Below, one piece after another: positions 15,301 to 23,019 of a stretch of 64,000 nucleotides of DNA (positions are counted from its first letter, which is position 1; every line of letters begins with the position of its first letter). A program made the position numbers and the translations under genes. The stretch comes from Sisyra terminalis (lineage: Eukaryota > Arthropoda > Insecta > Neuroptera > Sisyridae). Where the stretch lies: assembly GCA_958496175.1 (NCBI GenBank), contig OY292278.1, forward strand, positions 29,264,001-29,328,000, in the 5' to 3' direction. The notes beneath the pieces were generated by a model that was not told where the DNA came from, did no database searches, and saw only the letters and a list, made by a program, of their open reading frames with translations.

Positions 15301-18300
15301 AATATCACTTCTTATTTCAAATAAATTATTTATGTTTCGTATAATAAGGGGTTGATTGGAAAGAAAGACCAAGTGGTCAAGGTGGCCAATCCAAAACTGG
15401 TAGGTGTTGAGTTCGAATCTCGTATCGAGCAAATTTTTGATTTTTCTCGATTTACGGATTTTTATTAACCTTAAAGTCACTAAAGACTTTGGCAGTTGTA
15501 AAGCGATCGTATATAACAACTAAAAGAAAAGTTAAAAAAACATTTTTTCCTTATATGTTTAGGTACACAAAGCAAAAAATACACTTTCTTACATCGTAAA
15601 AACAAAATAACTTCTTCTAAACTTTGGTCAATTTTCTCTCGAACTAAAAAAAAATAAAGAACTTCATGAAGCTACAACTATGTAATAAAAATAGTTTTAA
15701 TGAACTGACAACTGATAGTAAGATGAGTATTCATAACTAAATAATCTAATATTATAAGTGAGAAACAATAATTTACCATTTTATTCTCATGAATTCAGTT
15801 TTGGTGGTAGTTTCGGCTGAACGACAGCCGAAACTGAAAGTTCAATTTGACACCAGTTAAAAGTAATTGGATACATACTTTTTATTTACTAAAAAATATT
15901 TAACTATCTTTATGAACTCCGACCACGCAAATCTTTTGATATCCTTCAAGCATTTGATAAAGGTTTGGTCATTTATTAACTTTTTGATCTGATAAATTCC
16001 TGTCTTAGTTTTTTCAGTTCTTAATTTCCACCTATTAATTTCACCATATTTTTTAAGAGTTTTTACGAACTATTGTGATCTTTTTTGCGTGTTCTTCTTG
16101 ATGTTGACATCTCGATACATTTTGGAAATTTCCTTGACTACTTTTCTGATAGGAATAAACTAGGAACTTAATAGTGCCAAATAGGGTAATACCACATATT
16201 GTCGTACGTATTTCGGTTACCAAGCAATATTCATCAGTGATTATCAAATAGTATTGGACTACTCAGTAACTGCTATGTAATGAGTCGTATGTGACATCAT
16301 ATGTCACTCGAAATTAGTTAGTATGATAATAACGTTTTAAAATTATAATTTATTTATAAACTAAATAACGTAGCAAAAATTTAAAAAATATATCTTATAG
16401 ACCTATTATACAATGTCTCTATTAAGATGGCGCAAAAAAACCGACTAATAGTTCGAATTTCATACTGAAATATATTCGTTTATCATGTTTTAAGACCCCT
16501 CTCCAAAAATTAGCTCAAAAAAAAGGTCGCTAATTTAAAAGCTTCAAAAAGGATCATATATCACTAGGAGCTCGAATTTTTTTTTTTTTTTTTTACATTA
16601 CCCTAATTTATATTGTTTATAAAGTGTAAATTTTGCTTACTTTTATTCGTTTTGGGTTTTGGAAGTTAATAATATAGGGGCGTATAGGGAATCGACAATT
16701 AATATGATTAATATCTAATGTACCGAGTATTTGAACCAAAAAAAAAAAACATTTGGGCGAATAATTAAAGCGAGTTCATTCTTTTTTGCTTATATACCTA
16801 ATTATACTTTCGCCAAAAATAAATATTTACAGAAAAATTTATATTTTTATTGTGTGTTATATAAAAAACACCAACATTAATGCTAAATTTTAAGCGTAAA
16901 TACCATATCGTTGAACATAATTGCATGTCGGATATTGCCAAGTTATAGCTAAGATATTAAACTCTTTTCGTAGCTATAAACAGAAGAATATCTAAGGAAC
17001 TAATTACCCAAGGGAGATTATTTACCACCTACTTGAACGCTTATCCGCCCACTTTAATACAACTTATTCACTTTGAAAATTAAAAATCAATTATTAAATC
17101 CTGAACAGATGTTAAATCTATGTCCAATAAGTCTGACTATTGGCATCAAATTACGATTTCGAAGGCCAAAATTGACTTCAAACATATTTTATTTCAAAAT
17201 AATGTTATATTTTTTCCTCCTCATGTTCCGTAAATGTAATTTAAGATGAATTAAAAGCATGAAGGGAAATTATAATTAATAAGAAATATAAGCCAAGTAG
17301 AAACAATGAGTCAGTTTTTTAATGATATATAATCATAGAAATATATTTTTTTTGAGAAAAATTAATAGTTGTGTTTTTTTGTTTTTAGTATGACGGGAAC
17401 TGATCCTATCGTTTTGACTATAGTCGACACTGTTACCGAGGAGTTGAAGAAAACAGCCGATCTGCTCAATCTGCAGACGACAGTGTCGACGGAAAGCCAA
17501 AGTGTCAAAGGTCATCCCGAAAATGTATCACATTTCATCAAAGATATGCCAATCGTTCCTATAAAACACTCCACATCGAACCTTTCTGGTTCCTCGGGTG
17601 GCCTTTCCGTAGAGTCGGCTCCAAAACCGATTGTTGATGAGACCAAAAGTACTGTGATCAAAGCCGAACCGAAGGTGATCTCTAGTCGGGTAGAACTCGA
17701 AGATGTTCCACCAAGTTCGCCCAAATCCGTTGAAGCCGATATCCAGGTTAAAGAAGAGGAGGGTGAAAAAAAATTGGAACCAGCAGAAGAGTCGATAGCG
17801 GCGTCAATATTAGAAAATTTATCGAATGAAGAAAAACGTGAAGATATTCCATCGTTTTCTGAGTGGACACAAAAGCAGTTAGAGGAGGCTGAGAAGAAAA
17901 AGGATATTAACATGTCGGTACAAAATCAGAGCAATGGGAATGGGAGGCTTAGTTCAAATTTGAAGTTACGATCAAAAAATTATGCTTCACCGGATTGTGG
18001 AGCGAAAGTTATAGCGTCGAATTCGGAAGCGACGAGCGCTTCAGCGGTTATATCATCGTCGCGGGATGAATACATGTTAAATACGTGTACAAGTCGAATA
18101 TGGTTTGTCGTCGAACTTTGCGAAGCAGTGCAAGCAAAAAAAATCGAATTAGCAAATTTTGAGTTATTTTCATCGTCGCCGAAGGACTTTACTGTGTTTA
18201 TCAGCGATCGATTTCCAACACGAGACTGGCTCACAATCGGTCAGTTCACAGCGAAAGATCTTCGTGATGTTCAAGACTTTAGTCTTCATCCGCATTTATT

Positions 18301-21300
18301 TGGAAAATACATCAAAGTTGAGTTACATTCACATTATGGATCGGAGCATTTTTGTCCGATTTCCCTCGTTCGGGTTTTCGGGACATCCGAATTTGAAGTT
18401 CTCGAAACCGAAGATGAAAACAGTAGTTCTCAATTGGATGTAGATGATGGTGCAGATGAATTTGATGAAGAAATTGGTGAAAAAGGGAAAAACCTTCCGA
18501 CGAATAATTTATTTGGTTCGGCACGTGATGCGGTGATTTCCTTGGTAAAGAAGGCGGCGCAGGTGTTGGTTTTGACCAGTGATAGTACCAATCGGACAGC
18601 GCAACGGACCGTTACTTGCGATGTTTCAAACATTGCGGCAAAATGCTTAACTCCTTCACATCTAATAGTTTGCGACAACTGCAGTGATTTCTTCTTTGAA
18701 CAAGTTTACGAATTATTAAGTTGCCACAGTTCAACGTTGAAGTATTCCAGTGAAATTCCATTAGTGGAACGGACGTTACTGTCGAGCGATATTTGTGTGC
18801 AGTATGGATTAAATTTTAATTCAAGAGACTCGACAACATCATTGTCAAGTCAAGGATTTTATCGCGCGGTTTCAACTTTTTTTCGAAGTGAATACATCGC
18901 GGCGCTGTGTAACATAATGGCAATACGAGAAAAGAAAGTAGTTCTTAACACAAGTAATGTACTATATTTGAATAATACAACAGATGCACCAGGTCATGCT
19001 GAAGATGTTTTCCAAAACAAAAATCTAATTGATACGGAATTTCATACAGAAAATGATTTAGTTCGAAACACCGAACCCTTGTTGGAATTACCCCTCAATA
19101 TCGCTTCAGTTTCTATCAATAATGAACCACCCTTTCCAAAAACGGAAACTGAAAACATTCAGCCAACAAAAACTCTTAATCTTGAAGTCAAATTAGATAC
19201 AGTAGATGATATAATTGCAAGTTCTGAGTTGGAACATTCCGAACCAAATCCTCCAATCGACACAGACAATATCGCCCCCAACCCTCAAGTGCTTACTTCA
19301 GAAACGAAATTAGAAAGTGGAAAGACTTCGGATTTGGTCGTTGAAGATATCAACGGGAATATTTCTAGTAAAATTGAAAATGTCGCACCATCGGAAGTTG
19401 TTCGCAACGGGGAAAATGCCGCCGAAGGTTTGGAGTTAGGATCGGAACAAATTGCGTCTTTGTTATCGGAATGGGAGCAATTTCCAAATCCAAATCCAGT
19501 CGTCACGACAACAGTTTTGCCTCCAAGCACAACCTCGCTACCTCAAGGCCAAAAAGAATCAATTTTCATTCGACTCTTCAACCGAATAAAGGTGAACTTT
19601 GTTAATTTTTATTAAGGAAAAAAGGGTCTAATTATTTTTAGCACACCCCATTTTTGTTGTGCTTTAAGTTTTAAAAGATGTGTTGAAAGTTTAGAGGGAT
19701 TACATTGCTTTTATATTCCTTTATTAATCGTTTGTCTCGTCTACTTAATTTTTCAAGTCGACGTCCCGCGGGATACCCTCACTTATCATTTAGAGCTATT
19801 ATTACTTGTATTATTTAGAAATGTTTTTAATTTTACCGAGGCCAGCTTCTCGTCTAATGATAATGCGTTTTCCTTAAATAATGATCCAAGAATATTAAAA
19901 GAAATCATAAACGAAAAAGTAATGTTAATAGAAAAAAATACGGCTCAAGTCCCTTTTAGAACAATCTAATCTGGCAACGTTGCATTTTCTACTTTGTTTT
20001 TAATTTAATTTGCGAATAAATCGGCTCCAAATAAAAATTTATCTATAAAAAAGAAAATTATACCATATTAGAATTGAATTCTAGAAATTAACAAAAAAAT
20101 CGCAAATAGAATAAAAAACAAGGTAGAAAATGCAACGTTACCAGATTTGACTGATCTAAAAAGGACTTGAGACGAAAATACTTAAAAATATAAGCTAAAT
20201 TAGGTCTATCCAACATACGGCCCGCGAACTTGTTAAATTTTAAGTCATCTACGTATAATTATTACGTTACTTTTGGACATTTCCTTTGACTCACTGCGTA
20301 AAAAAATCTGACCCTCCAAAAAATCATGTTGGACACCCCTTGGCTAAATTACTTTATTAATTCTAGTGTATTTTTTTTATATTCTAGGCTCTCGAAAGGA
20401 ATATGTCGTTATCGTCTCAATATTTAGAGGAGTTAAGTCGGCGGTACAAACAACAAATGGAAGAAATGCAAAAATCATTCGATAAAACCATCGCCGTTGT
20501 CAAGGAGGAAAGCAAGAAATCGGAGGAACATCGATTAAAATCAATTCGCGATTGGAGGCAACTGGAAAGTCAAATTTCTGTGTTAGCTGATGCAGTGCAA
20601 AAAATCGTTGCTGAGCAAAACTCGTGGTCGAATGCCGCCTCCTGGTTCATTCAATTTTTAATTGTGCAGCTATCGATTGTTGCGATATTACTTTATTTTT
20701 GTGGGAAGAGTGAAAATAAAATTGTAGACCGAGGAAAGGGTGGAGGTACGGAAATTGTTAAAGTTAGTATTCCGAAGAGGAGGAAGTCATTAGACGTGAT
20801 TCGGCGTGAATCGCCAACAAAGCGACGCCGGCGTCGACCTAGTGAAGAGGCGTTAAACATTTCTGGAACGTATAATGACTTGTTAATTTACGATGAAGTT
20901 GACGCCGACGTGGCAGCCCCGACTCGAGCTCGTGATCGACGAAGAAAACGAAAAAGGAATTCAATTTTGCGAATGAATTCATCAAGTCAAAATTTACCAT
21001 CGGAGTGTAATGGAGATTTGCTTCGACCTTTCGTCGAACCAATTTTAGCATTTTCAACAACCGATTCACATCCTGGGAATTGTGGCGATTTTGCAGTACA
21101 ACATCACAAACGACAATTTAGTGCGCCAGTCATCAAGTTTCCTTTTGAATTCGAGTCAAGTTTAATGGGCGTGAAAACGCCATCTTCAACGTTACGCAAT
21201 ACAGTGCGCGTGCAAGAGCCGCAAGAACAGACGAGGAAGGTTTCCAAAGAACAAAAAATTATCAGTCCAAATTATATGAAAACTGCGACATCTGAACGAC

Positions 21301-21548
21301 GAAAACGGATTTCGGTAACCGATAGTAAAGAGGTGATTGATCTGACTCCGGTTTCCGAGCCGGACGTTATTCCCGAAAGCAATTTGAAAGTGACGACGGT
21401 CCCAGACTTGACTCAAAACTCAATGCCGACTTCAACGACCAACGGACTTGGCAGATCTGATAGTTTACGAAGTGAAGAATCACCGAGTTTAAAAAAGGAT
21501 AAAAAATCTGCGACGGGACTTAAGAAAATTTTCAAGAAAGTCTTTTAA
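351..21548 (+). CDS. SUCO: SUN domain-containing ossification factor-like protein (SUCO/osteopotentia/SLP1 family)
   Basis: Four exons join in frame: 351-409, 470-787, 17389-19591 and 20388-21548, giving 1246 residues. Each junction has GT-AG ends and the phases fit (2, 2, 0). The ATG at 351 is followed by a hydrophobic stretch across the first junction (WFLLIVS, then CLLFLLVAS), a likely ER signal peptide. Acidic low-complexity sequence follows. A conserved SFSEW segment lies near residues 280-296 and a SUN domain at about 323-458 (starting NYASPDCGAKV, with VVELCE, SHYGSEHFCPISLVRVFG). A second family block spans the exon 3/4 junction (IRLFNRIK then ALERNMSLSSQYLEELSRR). It leads into a coiled coil, one membrane helix at about 946-966 and a basic tail (KRRRRRPS). 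The family is an ER/nuclear-envelope membrane protein with a lumenal SUN domain, linked in vertebrates to collagen secretion and in yeast to membrane-protein stability. Family assignment is firm; the function here is inferred. Extra small exons in the 16.6 kb intron cannot be excluded. Confidence 0.93.
2170..2340. repeat. Degenerate dispersed repeat, copy 1 (shared with 16400 and 55080)
   Basis: This stretch shares wording with 16400-16570 and 55083-55215. Each copy has a GGCGCAAAAA or ACGCAAAAAA segment, then a TTTATCATGTTTTAAGA or similar block about 70 bases on, then an A-rich run and a final AAAAGGATCA-like or GGATTTTTAAA block. The copies are diverged, and I see no terminal inverted repeats or target duplication. 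It is a relic repeat family of unknown class. Confidence 0.45.
2640..3090. repeat. Degenerate dispersed repeat related to 11915-12100
   Basis: The stretch with AGTCAGGGAA and the following GAAACTTGACAAAAAATC closely matches 11938-11995, which reads AGTCAGGGAATTCC and GAAACTTGGCAAAAAATCG. Both are followed by TTTATAA-type sequence and a CATATGCA-like word. The boundaries are unclear and no coding capacity remains. Confidence 0.4.
3702..3840 (+). mobile_element. tRNA-derived SINE, copy 1
   Basis: The head resembles a class II (Ser/Leu) tRNA gene. A box-A-like GGTCGAGTGGTCTAGGTGG is followed about 40 bases later by a box-B-like GGTTCAAATTT. The body then carries the family signature TTAACCCTAGAGTCACTAAA and an end near AGCGACAGTAAATAGCAG. 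It is nested inside the GCCGAAAC element. The same signature occurs at 12580, 15364 and 40187. It is a Pol III-type retroposon, not a working tRNA. Confidence 0.75.
4200..4440. repeat. TATG microsatellite with adjoining dispersed-repeat sequence
   Basis: A short run of TATG units at about 4205-4222 is followed by AACGGCTCTAACGATTTTGG. This pairing of a tetranucleotide run with a conserved flank is common in short insect transposable elements. I see no transposase and cannot fix the borders. It lies inside GCCGAAAC element copy A. Confidence 0.4.
4951..5058. repeat. GC-rich hairpin (foldback) sequence
   Basis: The left arm GGTGTTATCAAGGTGATAAT at 4951 is mirrored by ATTATCACCTTATAACGCC ending near 5058. 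Between them lies GGCCTTTGGCCCGAGGG, which can also fold on itself. The roughly 108 bases are far richer in G and C than the flanks. A related GCCC/GGGC pattern recurs near 5285-5330 (ATTATAACGCCCG), so the hairpin may be one end of a longer element reaching to about 5330. Confidence 0.6.
7936..8330. mobile_element. MITE with terminal inverted repeats CGGTTCTCTTTTTAT
   Basis: The left end CGGTTCTCTTTTTATGCGG at 7936 is the inverse of the right end, which reads CGTATAAAAAGAGAACCG up to 8330. Inside, pairs such as GTATAAAAGAAAATCGC and GAAACCGCATAAAAATA extend the symmetry. The element is about 395 bases, has no coding sequence and sits in the SUCO intron. I could not read a clear target duplication. 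Confidence 0.65.
8871..9006. mobile_element. Partial AACGTTGC-type MITE
   Basis: This is the right half of the family best seen at 19942-20172. It ends with AAAGTAGAAAATGCAACGTT, then GCCAGATTTGACTGTTCTAA and AAAGGACTTGAGC. The left terminal repeat is missing or too diverged to see. Confidence 0.6.
9240..9690. mobile_element. Further AACGTTGC-type MITE fragments
   Basis: Two pieces of the same family are present. At 9245-9305 the left-arm sense (CTGGCAACGTTACATTTTT) is visible. At 9566-9690 the right-arm sense (AAGTAGAAAATGCAACTTTG, CCCTAAAAATACATGAG) follows. They may be one element split by the intervening 250 bases, or two separate remnants. Confidence 0.45.
12147..12240 (-). repeat. Dispersed repeat R (TACGTATTTCGATTGCCAAG family), copy 1
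   Basis: Read on the minus strand, this is TACGTATTTCGATTGCCAAG followed by a CATCAAGTAATATTGGACC-like segment and GTAACTGCTATGTGATAAG. The same roughly 95-base unit occurs at 12845, 14968, 16197, 25222, 25318, 25797, 31110 and 40650 in both orientations. The best copies form the two arms of the palindrome at 25063-25517, so scattered copies are probably remnants of that element. Confidence 0.6.
12580..12747 (+). mobile_element. tRNA-derived SINE, copy 2
   Basis: The best-preserved head in the window reads TGTGGCCGAATGGTCAAGG, a class II tRNA-like box A. It is followed by TTAGGTGTTGGGATCAAATC, where box B is degenerate. The body signature TTAACCCTAGAGTCGCTAAA is intact and the element ends in AGCGACGGTAAATAACAG followed by an A-rich tail. 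Confidence 0.75.
12845..12935 (+). repeat. Dispersed repeat R, copy 2
   Basis: The unit reads ATTTCGATTGCCAAGCAAG, then CATCAAGTAGTATTGGATCG and CTCCGTAGCTGCTA. It lies about 600 bases from copy 1 in the opposite orientation, with a SINE between the two. Confidence 0.6.
14968..15060 (-). repeat. Dispersed repeat R, copy 3
   Basis: The minus-strand reading matches the family, with TTGGCAATCGAAATACGTAC on the plus strand and GTTACGGAGCGATCCTG before it. It abuts, within about 80 bases, the next GCCGAAAC element. Confidence 0.55.
15144..15853. mobile_element. GCCGAAAC-rich non-autonomous element, copy B
   Basis: The left end GTGTCTGACCGAAACCGAG and the right end GACAGCCGAAACTGAAAG, with a final TTGACACC, correspond to copies A, C and D. 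A SINE (15364-15528) is inserted in the left-central part. The interior blocks (AATAAATTATTTATGTTTCG and TTATATGTTTAGGTACAC) are shared with the other copies. Confidence 0.65.
15364..15528 (+). mobile_element. tRNA-derived SINE, copy 3
   Basis: The head reads AAGACCAAGTGGTCAAGG with a good box-B-like AGTTCGAATCTCGTATCGAG. The body reads TTAACCTTAAAGTCACTAAA and the end AAGCGATCGTATATAACAAC. It sits inside GCCGAAAC element B, at a different site from the SINE in copy A, so the two insertions look independent. Confidence 0.7.
16197..16290 (+). repeat. Dispersed repeat R, copy 4
   Basis: The unit reads TACGTATTTCGGTTACCAAG, then TATCAAATAGTATTGGACTA and CAGTAACTGCTATGTAATGA. It is more diverged than the copies at 25222 and 12845. 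Confidence 0.5.
16400..16570. repeat. Degenerate dispersed repeat, copy 2 (shared with 2170 and 55080)
   Basis: The stretch has GGCGCAAAAAAACCG, then TTTATCATGTTTTAAGACC, an A-rich run and CAAAAAGGATCATATATC. The same order of blocks is seen at 2170-2340 and 55083-55215. The class is unknown. Confidence 0.45.
19942..20172. mobile_element. AACGTTGC-type MITE, best full copy
   Basis: This intact inverted-repeat element of about 230 bases sits in the last SUCO intron. The left arm reads GGCTCAAGTCCCTTTTAGAA and CTGGCAACGTTGCATTTTC. The right arm is its inverse, AAAATGCAACGTTACCAG and then CTAAAAAGGACTTGAG. The centre is AT-rich and carries GAATAAATCGGCTC and an inverse partner. At least seven related full or partial copies lie in this window, the most abundant family here. 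It has no coding capacity. Confidence 0.75.
20202..20342. mobile_element. 141 bp hAT-type MITE with 8 bp target duplication
   Basis: The element starts AGGTCTATCCAACATACGG and ends CATGTTGGACACCCCTTG, which form imperfect inverted ends. It is flanked on both sides by the exact octamer GCTAAATT (20194-20201 and 20343-20350). An 8 bp duplication is typical of hAT transposons. The right end lies 45 bases before the acceptor of SUCO exon 4. A 142 bp relative in the opposite orientation is at 43908-44049. Confidence 0.8.
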
Positions 21549-23019
21549 TTTTTGTTTTCGTTTTACAAAAGTGCCGTATTTACTGATATTTAAAGCTGGT
21601 CAAGTGCCAATACTGCCCCCTTTGTCACACACCGCAACCTGGACACGTCTTCAGAGAAATGACAAAAATATATTGGCACATTATCAAACTAAAAACTGGA
21701 ATATTTAGTTTAATTTTTTTACGGACTAATTTATTTTTGTAGTATTACATTTTTTAGACGAGAATTTTTGTGGAATTCTCTGAGTTCCTATTTGTTTGTG
21801 TTTTTCTTGCTAGTGTTACGATCAACATTGATTTTGTGAAATTTGAAAAAAATGGTTTAAACGACAAGAAATTCTACAAAAAAATTTCGGTTAATTACTT
21901 TAAAAAAAATGAATGCCAAATGTGAAACTTTATTTGATAAGTTTAGTGTTAATTTGTGTAAAAAGAAAAAAATGTAAATCCTAGTCGAATTTTTTTTCAA
22001 ATTTAAAGCGAAAATTTTATTATTTTTTAATTTTTAGTCTTAATTATTTATTGTTATTCAAAACATCACAGTTATTGTAAACTAGCGCAAAACTTTGAAT
22101 ATAATGCATTCTTGAAACACTCCAATAACTCAAAAAGTATGTTTTTGAAAAGAAAAACCATATAAAAGTTATTGGATGCTACTGGGGAAAATAAATAATA
22201 ACGTTTATTATTGACTTAGACAAGCTTTTCCATTCTTCTTTCTAAATACTTAGTTAAGTCATAGATTTTGTGACCTGCAAAATCTGGGAAAAAAGAAAAC
22301 AAGTAGTCCTGGAAATTATGAAAAAAATTATATTTGAGGTATTTCATGTGAAATTAATCACTAAATCTACACCCAGTAATACCACGTTTAAAAGGATACC
22401 TTGCTCAAAAACCTGACGTTACCGGAGGAAGAAATACACGTGATTCATAGGGGTACATTACTAAATTCAAAAAAATACATTGTAGATTTTTTAATGAATA
22501 GATGGGAATAACTATAATCAGCTTTTCTTGACAAAAACTTGTTAAACTTTAACATTCGTATGCATATATGTATTAGATTACAAAATTAGCGGTTAAACAA
22601 ATGTAAATAAATTGACAAGTTGTGCCGTTTCTATTTTTGTAGATAAGAATCCATATGCATAGAACATATGAAATAACTGACAAGTCGAGGAATCCCTGCA
22701 TGCACAAGCTCGCTTGTAGTACATAAATACGGAAGTTACCGTGTCTCTCAGCAATGACGTTATAGCGAGGTATCGTTAACAGAGGTAACGTTAAGCGAGG
22801 TATTACAAAATAAGGTTCATAAAAAATAGGCATTATATTCGAAATTTGCGGCAGTTATTGTACATTTGATTTACGAGTTTGGGATTTTCGGGATCGAGTC
22901 TCAAGACATTTTGCTGTGATAATTCTCGCACGTTGTTGTTTGGAAAATAAAATGTTCTTCTCGTTTTGTCTCAGAGGCTTGGGATTAAATTATTTTTTAA
23001 GAATTTCTTTTTTTAAAAG
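21549..23019. other. Convergent 3' region between SUCO-like and METTL13-like genes
   Basis: This AT-rich stretch of about 1.5 kb holds the 3' untranslated regions of two tail-to-tail genes. An AATAAA-type motif at about 22188 could end the SUCO transcript, but weaker variants occur too. A short block near 22620-22830 is less AT-rich, with no coding sequence I recognise. No other feature is supported. Confidence 0.5.

Larger units (their letters stand above)
788..17388 (+). other. Intron 2 of the SUCO-like gene (16.6 kb), repeat-rich
   Basis: The intron runs from a strong donor (GTAAGT) at 788 to an acceptor ending at 17388. Reading frames inside it are short and resemble no protein I recognise. 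It holds two GCCGAAAC-rich elements, three SINE copies, several half copies of the AACGTTGC MITE, a TIR element at 7936-8330, a GC-rich hairpin near 4951 and other degenerate repeats, listed separately. Long stretches such as 5340-7930, 10000-12100 and 13000-14900 show only AT-rich sequence with no feature I can support. Enhancers may be present but cannot be recognised from one sequence. Confidence 0.85.

Noticed and set aside
17369..17388. Upstream extension of SUCO exon 3 (CFFVFS)
   Set aside because: These codons lie in the pyrimidine tract and acceptor of the intron, and the splice at 17389 fits the phase.
17512..17913. A 133-codon frame antisense to SUCO exon 3
   Set aside because: It is a shadow of the conserved sense frame and resembles no protein.
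20403..20405. ATG at 20403 as the start of a separate 381-residue gene
   Set aside because: The frame extends upstream through ALERN to an acceptor and joins the FNRIK codons of exon 3, rebuilding a conserved family block.
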